The notes under the pieces are model-generated. The model was not told the origin of the DNA. It ran no database searches and saw nothing but the letters and a program-made list of their open reading frames with translations. The position numbers and the translations under genes are program-made. DNA of 64,000 bases from JAIOSF01 sp047159865. GTDB lineage: Bacteria > Campylobacterota > Campylobacteria > Campylobacterales > Arcobacteraceae. Location of the stretch: the NCBI RefSeq assembly GCF_047159865.1, contig NZ_AP038804.1, forward strand, positions 124,001 to 188,000. Reading direction: 5' to 3'. Position 1 is the stretch's first letter. Each line of letters opens with the position of its first letter. This document shows positions 42,906 to 52,656 of this stretch, piece by piece.

Positions 42906-44726
42906 TTATTTAACTACTAATTGATTTTTTTTAGCTAACATTGGAGTATCTTTTGAAAGTTGTGCCAATTGAATTTGCTGTTTTTTTGTAATCACTTCAC
43001 TTTTTAACAATTCTCCCAAAATAGAACCTGTGGTTCTTTCTAACTTATTTGCTATTTGAAATATGGTAAAGTTTTTATTAAACATACTTTTAGCTTTTAT
43101 TTTATCTTCAAGAGTCCATTTTAAACCACTATTTTTAGCTTTCCCATCATCTTGATTTCTTTGTTGCCTAAGGATTTGCTTATCTTCTATTTCCATTTTA
43201 GAAGCTTTTGCTTTTTTACTAGATTTAATATTTTCCAAATCCTCTTTTGATTCTTTAATTCGTCCATTTATTAATTTTTTGATATTTTTTGCCATAAGAT
43301 AATGAAAATTTTCACTGTCTTTGATCACTTTTTTTTTGGCTCTAGTAACTGCAACATAAAATAGATTGAATTCATCAAGAAGTTCTTGATTTGGTAAATA
43401 GTTTTGCTCTTCTTGAAATTCAGTTAAATCTTCACAACCAAAATCAACAATCAAATCAGCAAAATCGGTAAAATCATCTGCAATAGTCACTTCATCCCAT
43501 TCTAGTCCTTTTGCAGTATGTGCAGTTGTAAGAAATAAAATTTCTGATACTCTCTTATCAAAACCATTACTTGATTTATTTTTCCATGCTGTATAAAATT
43601 TTTCTGAAATATTTTTGAATTCAAAAAGTTTTTCTTTATACTCTTTTGCCATTTTCAATGCTGATTTTAGTTCATAATCATCAACTTCATTTGCATAATC
43701 AAGTATATCTTCATCATTATTGAAATCTTTCAAAAATTTATTTCTTTTTACATCTTCTTTTTTATTTGTCAAAATATAATGCACTTCAATAGTAAGATTA
43801 AAAATTTCATTTGGATCACGAACGGTAACAAATGGTTTTCTATTTTCAATTCGGTTAGATATAATCGAAATCAGCTGACCATTTGTTCTTGATATATAAC
43901 CATTAGTTTCAATAATATCATCTTTTTTTTCTTTTAGTGTATCTATTGTTACAACTTCATTTTTAAAATTCTTCAATAATATATTGGCATAACTAGCAAT
44001 AGACTGATTAAATCTAAAACTACAAGAAAGATACAATTTTTTATCCGATTTTATTTTATTGAGTGCATTTTTACTTCCACGAAAGGAATAAATCTGCTGA
44101 TGCTCATCACCGACATATATTTTTACTTTTGAACTTAATGATTCAAAAATACCAAGAGTTACATCGTTTGTATCTTGTGCTTCATCTAACATAATGATAT
44201 CATAATTAAATTGCTGTATCTGCCCTTGCGATATAAGTAAATAATAATATTTTAAATAAAAAGAATGAGTAGGCTTCATCTTAGATATAAGCATTCTATC
44301 AAACATATTTTTTGCTGTTTTATGTTCAATATCTGTTGTTTCTATCTCTTTTTGTGTTGAATTACAAAACTTATCAAAAATCTTAATTGCCGAAATCGCT
44401 TGATTATATGATATTTCAAACTCTTTTGATATATCTATAGCCCTATAATTAGTAAGTTTATTTAAGTCTATGTTTGTATTCTTTTTGATTGCACCAAAAG
44501 CTAAACCATGTGTAGTTTTTACATGTGTATTAGAAGGAAAAATCGATGTAGCTTCATTTTTTATAGCACTATTAAATGCTAAATACAATATCTTCTTTGT
44601 AGGGTAAGTTTGCGAGATCAATTTCAATGTTGTTGTTTTGCCAGTACCTGCAAACGCATTTATTTTAATACTTTTGTACTTTTGAACTGATTCTAAAATC
44701 TCTTGTTGTTGTTTTGTAATATTCAT
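42906..44726 (-). CDS. UvrD-like SF1 DNA helicase with C-terminal HTH-like domain
   Basis: The 606-aa superfamily 1 helicase has Walker A AFAGTGKTTTL, IIMLDEAQDTN (II), GDEHQQIYSFRGS (III), TAHTAKGLEWDEVTIADDF (V) and YVAVTRAKKKV (VI). It resembles Fbh1-like or small UvrD-like helicases involved in recombination control. After residue 500 is a Lys-rich linker and a segment WTLEDKIKAKSMFNKNFTIF then QIANKLERTTGSI, which looks like a SANT or HTH DNA-binding fold. Role in repair or anti-recombination is inferred. Confidence 0.88.
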   Translation of the reverse strand: MNITKQQQEILESVQKYKSIKINAFAGTGKTTTLKLISQTYPTKKILYLAFNSAIKNEATSIFPSNTHVKTTHGLAFGAIKKNTNIDLNKLTNYRAIDISKEFEISYNQAISAIKIFDKFCNSTQKEIETTDIEHKTAKNMFDRMLISKMKPTHSFYLKYYYLLISQGQIQQFNYDIIMLDEAQDTNDVTLGIFESLSSKVKIYVGDEHQQIYSFRGSKNALNKIKSDKKLYLSCSFRFNQSIASYANILLKNFKNEVVTIDTLKEKKDDIIETNGYISRTNGQLISIISNRIENRKPFVTVRDPNEIFNLTIEVHYILTNKKEDVKRNKFLKDFNNDEDILDYANEVDDYELKSALKMAKEYKEKLFEFKNISEKFYTAWKNKSSNGFDKRVSEILFLTTAHTAKGLEWDEVTIADDFTDFADLIVDFGCEDLTEFQEEQNYLPNQELLDEFNLFYVAVTRAKKKVIKDSENFHYLMAKNIKKLINGRIKESKEDLENIKSSKKAKASKMEIEDKQILRQQRNQDDGKAKNSGLKWTLEDKIKAKSMFNKNFTIFQIANKLERTTGSILGELLKSEVITKKQQIQLAQLSKDTPMLAKKNQLVVK

Positions 44727-44783
44727 AATTGTATTTTAACCAATTTATATCTTTTTTGTAATAAGTATTGCATTTTGTTATTT

Positions 44784-46337
44784 TTATTGTAAAATAGATA
44801 TTAAAAATTTTGCACCTTTTTTTGTATTTATCACTTTTAACTTACCATTCATATTTTTATCAATAATTATTTTTGACATATAAAGTCCTATACCTGTTCC
44901 ATTAGCTTGCGATTTTGTAGTAAAATATGGTTCAAATATCTTATTTTTAGGTTTTGTAATAATTCCTCCACCATTATCTTCAATAGTCAAAATAGTATTT
45001 TTGTTATCTTTTATTGCTTTGATTATTATTGTTGCATTTGTAGTGTCGTTTTCAAGCAGTGCATCTTTTGCATTTTTAATAATATTGAGCACAACTTGTT
45101 GGTATTCGTTTAGATAAGTATGAATTTTTATATTTTCATCTATATCAATAATCACTTTAATATTATTATTTTCTAAACCTCTTGAAGCAATACTCATAAC
45201 TGAATTTATCATATTGAGTAAAGTAAATTCCTCTTTTTCTTTTTTTGGCATAAAAAAATTTCTAAAGTCATCTATAGTATGTGACATATATTCTAAGACT
45301 TGATTTGCTTCATCAGATTTTTTTTGCATTGATTTATTATCTAATGCACCAATACTGTGTTTAAATTTTATATTCATCAGTATCGAAGAAAGTTCCGATA
45401 AAGGTTGTCTCCATTGATGTGCGATATTTGAAATCATCTCTCCTAGGGCAATAAAACGAGATTTTTCTACTAATAATTGCTCTTTTTCCCTATTTTTTTC
45501 TATCTCCTCTTTTACTCTTTTTTGCAGTGTAGAGTTAAGACCTTTTAGGAGTTTTGCGTTATCACTTACTTTATTTTGATAGTCTGTTAACACACTTTGT
45601 ATTTTTTGTGAAATAAAAATTGAAATAACAATAGCAATTGTTAAAAAGAGAAGAAATAAAACTATATTTTGAAATATTTGATTATTTACAACTTGTGCTA
45701 AATTTTTTCTTTTTTGTTGTATTTCATGTTCAATATCGTCTATATATACCCCAACAGCAATAACCCAATTGAGCCTTTCATGATATCGGAAATAAGATAG
45801 TTTTAATTTTGCATCATTTTCATTTGGTTTATTGTATATATATTCAGTATATGATTCACCTTTATTCCGTATATTTCGCATAAACTCTTCTCTAAATTTT
45901 TTTCCATTTGAGTCTTTATAGTTTGTTGATATATATTTTCCAATAAGGTCTGGTCGATTTGGGTTGACTAAAAGTTTTGCGAAGTTATCTCCACCGTTTA
46001 TGTTTTCTATCTCATAAACAAAAAAATAGTTACTTTTTTTTTCTTCAAAAGTGATGTTGTTAAGAAGACGAATCGCTTCATCCTTAAAAGCAGGTTTTCT
46101 GATATCTTGAATAATAATATTATAATTTAAAATATCAAAAATAGTATCTATCTCTTTTTTAAGTGTTTTTCTTTTGTTTTCATAATATTCTTTTACAAAA
46201 CTATCCATCTGAGTATCAAAGTTTTTATATGTGTTATCTATATAAAAATAAGATATCATAAACACTAAACTAGACATAATGATACTAAAAATATAAATAA
46301 TAACTTTTGATAAGTTTTTTTCTGTAATTAAATTCAA
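44784..46337 (-). CDS. Cache-domain sensor histidine kinase (TRAP-linked)
   Basis: The 517-aa membrane kinase has helices at about 12-32 and 222-244, a periplasmic Cache domain between them (FVYEIENINGGDNFAKLLVN; GESYTEYIYNKPN), a coiled coil, a phospho-acceptor His in ISNIAHQWRQPLSEL, and an ATPase domain with NIIKNAKDALLEN (N box) and TGIGLYMSK (G2). It is divergent from the response regulator at 46398, which precedes dctPQM. It therefore probably senses a dicarboxylate-like ligand and controls uptake. Confidence 0.92.
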   Translation of the reverse strand: MNLITEKNLSKVIIYIFSIIMSSLVFMISYFYIDNTYKNFDTQMDSFVKEYYENKRKTLKKEIDTIFDILNYNIIIQDIRKPAFKDEAIRLLNNITFEEKKSNYFFVYEIENINGGDNFAKLLVNPNRPDLIGKYISTNYKDSNGKKFREEFMRNIRNKGESYTEYIYNKPNENDAKLKLSYFRYHERLNWVIAVGVYIDDIEHEIQQKRKNLAQVVNNQIFQNIVLFLLFLTIAIVISIFISQKIQSVLTDYQNKVSDNAKLLKGLNSTLQKRVKEEIEKNREKEQLLVEKSRFIALGEMISNIAHQWRQPLSELSSILMNIKFKHSIGALDNKSMQKKSDEANQVLEYMSHTIDDFRNFFMPKKEKEEFTLLNMINSVMSIASRGLENNNIKVIIDIDENIKIHTYLNEYQQVVLNIIKNAKDALLENDTTNATIIIKAIKDNKNTILTIEDNGGGIITKPKNKIFEPYFTTKSQANGTGIGLYMSKIIIDKNMNGKLKVINTKKGAKFLISILQ

Positions 46338-46397
46338 GTTTACGCCTATAATCTTCTTTATGCTATCATATCATAATTTTACTAATAAGGATTTATC

Positions 46398-47102
46398 ATT
46401 AAAAATAATAATTTTATTGGCAAACTCAAAGCCTTTTCTGTACTCTATGTTGAAGATGATGATGGCATTAGAAAAAATATTGAAGAGGTATTAAGTCATC
46501 TATTTAAAAATACCTTTGCAGCAAAAGATGCTGCTATAGCTTATGAATTATATTTAGAACATAAACCTGATTTAATTATTACAGATATTAAAATGCCCAG
46601 AGAAAATGGTATAGAACTCATCAAAAGAATACGACTACATGACTCAAAAACAAGAGTAATCATAGCATCTGCACATACTGACTTGGAATATATGCTTGAA
46701 GCAACAAAGTTACATCTAATTAAATATATAATTAAACCTATGACAGAAGATAAACTAATGGAAGCTTTATTAGACTTTATAAAGAGTCATACAAAAAACC
46801 ATATCTACACCATTAACCATAACACACTTTACAATTACAATCAATCAACCATAACAACTGAACAAACAATATTTAACCTAACCAAAAAAGAAAATGAGTT
46901 TTTAAAAATGCTTATTACAAAAAATAGAATTATCACTTATGAAGAGATTGAAAATCAAATTTGGGACGATGAGTTTATTATGACACAAAATGCACTAAGA
47001 CTGTTTATTAAAAATATTCGTAAGAAACTGCCTGCACAATCAATAAAAAACATTCAAGGGTCAGGATATAAAATGATTCTTCCTAAAGAGGTTTTAGAAT
47101 AA
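46398..47102 (+). CDS. OmpR-type response regulator (TRAP-linked), apparent ATT start
   Basis: The receiver domain starts VLYVEDDD and has the phospho-acceptor Asp in IITDIKMPRENG and Lys in YIIKPM. An OmpR winged helix follows (QIWDDEFIMTQNALRLFIKN, IQGSGYKMI). The first in-frame ATG is at 46593, inside the receiver, so the real start is upstream. The frame is open from 46389, where no ATG, GTG or TTG exists. AAGGA at 46387-46391 points to ATT at 46398 (235 aa). The gene is divergent from the Cache kinase and leads into dctPQM. Confidence 0.85.
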   Translation: MKNNNFIGKLKAFSVLYVEDDDGIRKNIEEVLSHLFKNTFAAKDAAIAYELYLEHKPDLIITDIKMPRENGIELIKRIRLHDSKTRVIIASAHTDLEYMLEATKLHLIKYIIKPMTEDKLMEALLDFIKSHTKNHIYTINHNTLYNYNQSTITTEQTIFNLTKKENEFLKMLITKNRIITYEEIENQIWDDEFIMTQNALRLFIKNIRKKLPAQSIKNIQGSGYKMILPKEVLE

Positions 47103-47119
47103 TATAAATTTAAGTTTTT

Positions 47120-47138
47120 TTACATAATTGTTACATAA
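47120..47138 (+). promoter_or_regulatory. Candidate response-regulator site upstream of dctP
   Basis: TTACATAA recurs at 47120 and 47131 (11-bp step), the spacing of OmpR/PhoB-family direct repeats. TATACT at 47147-47152 is a possible -10 element, which would put the repeat over the -35 region. Activation by the adjacent regulator is inferred. Confidence 0.5.
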
Positions 47139-47180
47139 CTTTTAACTATACTTTTTCTTATACAAAATTAAGGAGAAAAA

Positions 47181-48236
47181 ATGAAAAAATTAGTAAACGG
47201 ATTAGTATCAGGAATGGTAGTATCTTCAGTATTGCTTATGACTGGATGTGGTGACAAGAAAGAAGATACAACTTCTAATAGTTCAACAGACACAGCTAAA
47301 GCACCATATGTGTTAAAATTTTCACATGTTGTAAGTCCAAATACACCAAAAGGGAAAGCTGCAGATTTCTTTGAAAAAAGACTTGAAGAGTTATCTGGTG
47401 GAAAAATTGATGTACAAGTTTACCCATCATCTCAGTTATATAAAGATAATGCAGTTTTAAAAGCACTTACTTTAGATTCTGTTCAAATGGCAGCACCAAG
47501 TTTTTCTAAATTTGGTAAAATTGTTCCACAATTAGCACTATTTGATCTTCCATTTGTTTTTAAAGATTTAGATCACTTACATAGAGTACAAGATGGTGAA
47601 GTTGGTCAAAAACTTAAAGATATGGTTACAGCTAAAGGTATCGTAGCTTTAAACTACTGGGACAATGGATTTAAACAATTCTCTTCAAATGAGAAACCAG
47701 TTTTAATGCCAGATGATGCAAAAGGGCAAAAATTTAGAATTATGTCTTCAAAAGTTCTTGAAGCACAATTTCATGCAGTTGGTGCAAACCCACAAATGAT
47801 GCCATTTTCTGAAGTATACTCAGGATTACAACAAGGTGTAATTGATGCAGCTGAAAATCCTATTTCAAACATCTATACTAAAAAGTTTCATGAAGTTCAA
47901 AAATACCTTTCTATTTCTGATCATGGTTATTTAGGATACTTAGTAGTTATGTCTAAAAAATTCTGGAACTCTTTACCTGAAGATTTACAAAAAGATGTTA
48001 CACAAGCTATGAACGAAGCAACTCAAAAAGAGAGAGAATATGCATTAGATTTAAATATGAAACAATTAGATTTAATCAAAGAGTATGCTAAAAAAACAGG
48101 AAAAATTGAAATTTTTACTTTAACTGATGAGCAAAAAGAAGCTTGGAGAAAAAAAGTAAGTACTATTTATCCTGAATTTTACTCAGATAAAAAAATCGGT
48201 CAAGATTTAATTGAGAAAACAATAGCGACAAAATAA
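47181..48236 (+). CDS. dctP: TRAP transporter solute-binding protein DctP (lipoprotein type)
   Basis: This extracytoplasmic binding protein captures C4-dicarboxylate-like substrates for the DctQM transporter. The 351-aa protein begins with a lipoprotein signal (lipobox MTGC, Cys about 23), unusual among mostly soluble periplasmic DctPs. The DctP core contains HVVSPNTPKGKAADFF, KFRIMSSKVLEAQF (with the conserved Arg) and YSGLQQGVIDAAENP. AAGGAG precedes the ATG. It is first in a tight dctP-Q-M operon (2-bp gap, 4-bp overlap). Confidence 0.95.
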   Translation: MKKLVNGLVSGMVVSSVLLMTGCGDKKEDTTSNSSTDTAKAPYVLKFSHVVSPNTPKGKAADFFEKRLEELSGGKIDVQVYPSSQLYKDNAVLKALTLDSVQMAAPSFSKFGKIVPQLALFDLPFVFKDLDHLHRVQDGEVGQKLKDMVTAKGIVALNYWDNGFKQFSSNEKPVLMPDDAKGQKFRIMSSKVLEAQFHAVGANPQMMPFSEVYSGLQQGVIDAAENPISNIYTKKFHEVQKYLSISDHGYLGYLVVMSKKFWNSLPEDLQKDVTQAMNEATQKEREYALDLNMKQLDLIKEYAKKTGKIEIFTLTDEQKEAWRKKVSTIYPEFYSDKKIGQDLIEKTIATK

Positions 48237-48238
48237 AA

Positions 48239-48841
48239 ATGTTTAATATTATAAGTAAAACCATTGGTTTTATTAACCAATCAATAGCAGCATTCGGTAT
48301 AACAGCCGGTGTTGCTGTTGCTTTTACAAATGTAGTAGCAAGATATGCTTTTGACTCTTCATTAGTATGGGCAACGGAGATGACTATCTTTTTATTTTTA
48401 TGGAGTGCTTTTTTTGGTGCTGCATATTGTTTTAAGAAAGATGCTCATATTGCGGTTACTATTGTTTTAGATATTATGCCTTCAAAAATAGCAAAAATCA
48501 TGCTTTTAATTTCACATACTATCACTATTACATTTTTAAGTATTGTGGCATATTTTGGGTATGAGTACCTTTTATTGGTTCATGAAATTGATGAGCGATC
48601 AATCGATTTATGGAACATGCCTATGTGGATTATCTATTTAGTGATCCCTGTATCGTTTGCATTTGCAGCATATAGAGTTGGTGAAAAAATTATTGAAATT
48701 ATCAAAACACCTCACGATGAAGTAGTTGCAGAAAGTGAAGCAGATATGCACTTACATGGATTAGCAGGTGAATTAGAAAAACAAAAAGGTTTAAATGATA
48801 TGGTAAAAGATGTAGAGAAGAAAACAGGAGGTATGCTATGA
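48239..48841 (+). CDS. dctQ: TRAP transporter small permease DctQ
   Basis: The four-helix small subunit of the TRAP transporter (200 aa) has the DctQ signature ATEMTIFLFLWSAFFGAAYCF. The C-terminal tail is charged and cytoplasmic. It starts 2 bp after dctP and overlaps dctM by 4 bp (ATGA), so the three are translated together. The role is inferred from operon position and helix pattern. Confidence 0.93.
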   Translation: MFNIISKTIGFINQSIAAFGITAGVAVAFTNVVARYAFDSSLVWATEMTIFLFLWSAFFGAAYCFKKDAHIAVTIVLDIMPSKIAKIMLLISHTITITFLSIVAYFGYEYLLLVHEIDERSIDLWNMPMWIIYLVIPVSFAFAAYRVGEKIIEIIKTPHDEVVAESEADMHLHGLAGELEKQKGLNDMVKDVEKKTGGML

Positions 48842-50118
48842 GTATGGCTGTTTTATTTGCGATTTTCTTTTTCTTAGTTATTTTAGGAAGTCCTATTGCT
48901 ATTTGTTTAGGAGTTGCTACATTTTCTACAATGATGTTATTTACTAGTATCTCACCTATTGAGATATCTTCTATGATGTTTGAAAAAGTAGAACATTACT
49001 CATTGATGGCTATTCCTATGTTTATTCTAGCGGGGAATTTACTCTCAAAAGGATCAGCAGCAACAAGAATTATTGAATTTGCTAAGTCAATTGTAGGACA
49101 CCTTCCTGGTGGTCTTCCTATTTCAGCTATTTTTGCATCTATTATTTTTGCAGCTGTATCTGGGTCTTCTCCTGCAACTGTTGTTGCTATTGGTTCGATT
49201 ATGTTTGGTGCTATTATGCAAGCTGGTTATCCTAAAAAATATGCAGTTGGTACAATTGCAACGGCTGGTTCTTTAGGTATTTTAATTCCACCTTCGATTG
49301 TATTAATCGTATTTGGGGTAACTGCTGAAGTATCTATTGGTAGATTATTTATGGCTGGTGTTGTTCCAGGTATTATGCTTGGTCTTATGATGATGCTTGT
49401 TACTTATATTGGTGCAGTTAGACTTGGTTTTAAAAGAACAACTCCTGCTCCATTTAAAGAACGACTTGCTAAAATGAAAGATGCTTCATGGGGACTTATG
49501 ACAATTGTTATTGTTATTGGTGGTATTTATGGCGGTATATTTACACCAACTGAAGCAGCAGCTGTTGCAGCTATTTGGGCATTTATTATCTCTGTATTTG
49601 TGTATAAAGATATAAGTTTTAAAGATATATTTAATGTTTCTTTAGAATCTGCAAAAACAACAGCTATGATTATGTTTATCATTGCAAATGCTATGTTATT
49701 TGCACATTTCCTTACAATTGAAAATATTCCTCAAGGGATAACAAATGCTTTAATTGAAGCAGATGTTGATAAATATATGTTCCTAATTATGGTGAATGTA
49801 TTATTAATTATTGCTGGTTCATTTATGGAACCAAGTGCAATTATTATGATTATGGTTCCACTGTTACTTCCGGTTGCTATTGCACTTGGAATAGATCCAA
49901 TTCACTTTGGTATCGTTGTAACTATCAATATGGAACTAGGTATGGTTTCACCTCCTGTAGGACTGAATTTATTCGTAACTTCAGGACTAACAGGTATGTC
50001 TATAAAAGATGTTATTGTAGCAGCTTTCCCATGGACTATGACTATATTTGTAGGTCTTATGTTAGTAACATATATACCTGAAATTGCACTATGGTTACCA
50101 AACCTTATGTACGGTTGA
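48838..50118 (+). CDS. dctM: TRAP transporter large permease DctM
   Basis: The large membrane subunit (426 aa, about 12 helices) drives sodium- or proton-coupled uptake. Signature segments are AAVSGSSPATVVAIGSIMFG, GSLGILIPPSIVLIVFG and GMVSPPVGLNLFV. It ends 28 bp before a strong intrinsic terminator. The substrate is likely a C4-dicarboxylate, based on DctP family and the adjacent DctS/R-like pair. Confidence 0.96.
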   Translation: MSMAVLFAIFFFLVILGSPIAICLGVATFSTMMLFTSISPIEISSMMFEKVEHYSLMAIPMFILAGNLLSKGSAATRIIEFAKSIVGHLPGGLPISAIFASIIFAAVSGSSPATVVAIGSIMFGAIMQAGYPKKYAVGTIATAGSLGILIPPSIVLIVFGVTAEVSIGRLFMAGVVPGIMLGLMMMLVTYIGAVRLGFKRTTPAPFKERLAKMKDASWGLMTIVIVIGGIYGGIFTPTEAAAVAAIWAFIISVFVYKDISFKDIFNVSLESAKTTAMIMFIIANAMLFAHFLTIENIPQGITNALIEADVDKYMFLIMVNVLLIIAGSFMEPSAIIMIMVPLLLPVAIALGIDPIHFGIVVTINMELGMVSPPVGLNLFVTSGLTGMSIKDVIVAAFPWTMTIFVGLMLVTYIPEIALWLPNLMYG

Positions 50119-50146
50119 TAAAACAAAGTTATATACTATTAAAAAG

Positions 50147-50179
50147 AAAGGGACTGATTGTAAAATTAGTCCCTTTTTT
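50147..50179 (+). terminator. Intrinsic terminator of the dctPQM operon
   Basis: AAAGGGACT pairs with AGTCCCTTT (9 bp) around a 12-base loop and is followed directly by a T-run. It lies 28 bp after the dctM stop. Confidence 0.9.
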
Positions 50180-50281
50180 ATTTCAAAAACTTTTCAATTA
50201 TTCCCTCTAAGCTTTTTTTGCTATAATCGCGATCTTATCAAAATATAATTAATCAAAAATTTTAATAAAAAAAGGAGTTTT

Positions 50282-51772
50282 ATGTACCAAAGCATAAAAA
50301 AAGAGTGGTTTTCAAATATAAGAGGAGATTCTATTTCAGGGATTGTTGTTGCTCTTGCGTTAATTCCTGAGGCGATTGCTTTCTCAATCATTGCAGGAGT
50401 GGATCCAAAGATTGGATTATATGCTTCATTTTGTATAGCGGTTGTTATTGCTTTTGTAGGTGGTCGTCCTGGTATGATTAGTGCTGCTACTGGCGCTATG
50501 GCACTTGTTATGGTAACATTAGTTAAAGATCATGGTCTGCAATATCTATTGGCTGCTACACTTCTTACAGGAGTGATTCAGATAATTTTGGCTTATATAG
50601 GTGTCGCAAAACTAATGAGTTTTGTTGCTAGAGCTGTTGTTGTTGGATTTGTAAATGCTTTAGCAATTCTTATTTTTATGGCTCAATTACCAGAACTTAC
50701 AAATGTTACTTGGCATGTATATGCATTAACAGCTGCAGGATTAGGGATCATTTACCTATTTCCTTATGTTCCTAAAATAGGGAAAATACTCCCCTCTCCT
50801 CTTGTAACAATAGTTGTATTAACTATTTTTGTATATATTTTAGGGTGGGATGTAAGAAATGTAGGTGATATGGGTCAACTCCCTGATACTTTACCTATAT
50901 TTTTATGGCCTGATGTTCCATTTAATTTTCAAACACTTTGGATTATTTTACCATATTCTGTTGCTTTAGCTATTGTTGGTCTTTTAGAATCATTTATGAC
51001 AACAACTATAGTAGATGAACTTACTGACACAAAAGGTGATAAAACAAAAGAAGCACGAGGACAAGGGATTGCAAATATAGCTTCAGGTTGTATTGGAGGT
51101 ATGGCTGGTTGTGCTATGATTGGACAATCAATAATAAATGTAAAATCAGGGGGAAGAGGAAGACTTTCAACTTTTCTTGCAGGTTTTTATCTTTTGATTA
51201 TGGTTGTATTTTTAAGTGATATTATCTCCATCATCCCTATGGCTGCTTTAGTTGCTGTTATGATTATGGTTTCAATTGGAACTTTTGACTGGGGTTCTAT
51301 TACAAGATTAAGAACTTTACCCCTTTCTACAAACTTAGTGATGCTTACAACGGTGGCTGTTACTGTTTATACTCACAACTTAGCAAATGGTGTTTTATCT
51401 GGTGTTTTATTAGCTTCTCTCTTTTTTGCAAATAAAATATCACATTTTATGTATTGTAACATATCTAAAAATGAAGATGAAAGTATCAAAACTTATCAAT
51501 TTGTTGGTCAAGTATTTTTTAATAGTGCCGATAAATTTTATGAAACTATAGACTTTAAAGAGGTTTTAGATAAAGTAATTATTGATGTTACAAAAGCACA
51601 CTTTTGGGATGTATCGGCTGTTTATGCTTTAGACAAAGCTGTAATCAAACTAAGAAGATCAGGTGCTGATGTTGAAGTGATTGGTCAAAATGAAGCTTCT
51701 CAAACTATTATTGATAGATTTGGAATTCATGATAAACCAGAAGAGATTGAAAAAGTTATGGGAGGACATTAA
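50282..51772 (+). CDS. SulP-family anion transporter with STAS domain
   Basis: This 496-aa inner-membrane anion carrier has about 12-14 helices, with ALALIPEAIAFSIIAGVDP near the N-terminus, the typical SulP motif. The STAS domain in the last 100 residues has VIIDVTKAHFWDVSAVYALD. It is the full-length relative of the partial SulP at the window start, but with distinct sequence. AAAGGAG precedes the ATG. A universal stress protein gene starts 1 bp after its stop, suggesting regulation by nucleotide-bound UspA. Substrate (bicarbonate or sulfate) is unknown. Confidence 0.93.
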   Translation: MYQSIKKEWFSNIRGDSISGIVVALALIPEAIAFSIIAGVDPKIGLYASFCIAVVIAFVGGRPGMISAATGAMALVMVTLVKDHGLQYLLAATLLTGVIQIILAYIGVAKLMSFVARAVVVGFVNALAILIFMAQLPELTNVTWHVYALTAAGLGIIYLFPYVPKIGKILPSPLVTIVVLTIFVYILGWDVRNVGDMGQLPDTLPIFLWPDVPFNFQTLWIILPYSVALAIVGLLESFMTTTIVDELTDTKGDKTKEARGQGIANIASGCIGGMAGCAMIGQSIINVKSGGRGRLSTFLAGFYLLIMVVFLSDIISIIPMAALVAVMIMVSIGTFDWGSITRLRTLPLSTNLVMLTTVAVTVYTHNLANGVLSGVLLASLFFANKISHFMYCNISKNEDESIKTYQFVGQVFFNSADKFYETIDFKEVLDKVIIDVTKAHFWDVSAVYALDKAVIKLRRSGADVEVIGQNEASQTIIDRFGIHDKPEEIEKVMGGH

Positions 51773-51773
51773 A

Positions 51774-52613
51774 ATGAGTTATATACTATGTTGTATTGAT
51801 GGAAAGAACTATTCACAAAGTGCTTGTGATTATGCTGTACATATTTCAAATAATATGAATTTACCGTTACGATTTTTACATATTATTGAGCATACTTCAA
51901 AATCTGATAGTCTTGATTTATCAGGAAATATTAGTTTGGGTGAAAAAGATGATATGATTGAAGAATACACAAATGAAGAATCCATAAAAAATAAAAATTT
52001 GATAAAAGAGGGAAAAACTCTCTTAAATGATTTAAAGCAAAGAGCAAAACAAGAATGTAAAAATGAGATAACTATTTTGCAAGTTCATGGTGATTTATTA
52101 GAAACTATTGTAGAAGTAGAAAATCAAACAGCAGTTTTAGTAATAGGAATAGCAAGTAAAGAAAACCATAAAATTGGAGATAATGTAAAAGATATCATAA
52201 GATCTATACATAAACCAATACTTTTAGTAAATAGTGAGTTTATTGAACCTAAAAAGCTACTACTTGCTTATAATGGTTCCAATGAATCAAAAAAACTTTT
52301 AAATGAAACATCAGCAAAGCCTATTTTTAAAGATATCATTAGAGAGATTGTAAATATCAATGATGATAAAATAGCATCTGCTAAGTTAGTAGATGAAGCT
52401 AAAAAGATTTTTGAAAAACAAAATATCAAAGTGAACACTTCTGTTTTAAGTGGTGAACCAAGTAGTACTATACTCAACTATTTTGAAGAAAAAGATTTTG
52501 ATGTTTTAGCTATGGGAGCTTTTGGAAACTCTCGAATAAAAGAGTTTATTTTTGGTAGTTTTACAAGTAAGATACTAGCAAATATAAAAAAACCAATTTT
52601 ACTTTTTAGATAA
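51774..52613 (+). CDS. Tandem universal stress protein (UspA-type)
   Basis: The 280-aa cytosolic protein has two UspA folds. The first starts SYILCCIDGKNYSQSACDYAVH. The second ends with VLAMGAFGNSRIKEFIFGS, the ATP-binding G-x2-G-x9-G(S/T)-type motif, so the C-terminal half probably binds nucleotide. The frame extends upstream to 51681, but the ATG at 51774 has GGAGG upstream and sits 1 bp after the SulP stop. It is likely a partner of that transporter. Confidence 0.9.
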   Translation: MSYILCCIDGKNYSQSACDYAVHISNNMNLPLRFLHIIEHTSKSDSLDLSGNISLGEKDDMIEEYTNEESIKNKNLIKEGKTLLNDLKQRAKQECKNEITILQVHGDLLETIVEVENQTAVLVIGIASKENHKIGDNVKDIIRSIHKPILLVNSEFIEPKKLLLAYNGSNESKKLLNETSAKPIFKDIIREIVNINDDKIASAKLVDEAKKIFEKQNIKVNTSVLSGEPSSTILNYFEEKDFDVLAMGAFGNSRIKEFIFGSFTSKILANIKKPILLFR

Positions 52614-52626
52614 CTATTAAATACTG

Positions 52627-52656
52627 AAAATAAAAAGGAAAAATCCTTTTTATTTT
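52627..52656. terminator. Bidirectional terminator between Usp and TAXI-TRAP genes
   Basis: AAAATAAAAAGGA pairs perfectly with TCCTTTTTATTTT (13 bp) around a 4-base loop. It has A/T runs on both sides and includes the stop codon of the convergent permease gene, so it can serve both directions. Confidence 0.85.

Noticed and set aside
46593..47102. ATG at 46593 as the start of the response regulator
   Set aside because: It would cut the receiver domain in half; the acidic pocket and phospho-acceptor Asp lie upstream in the same frame.
1..51772. The two SulP genes as a recent duplication
   Set aside because: Their sequences differ clearly across the shared region and only family motifs match.
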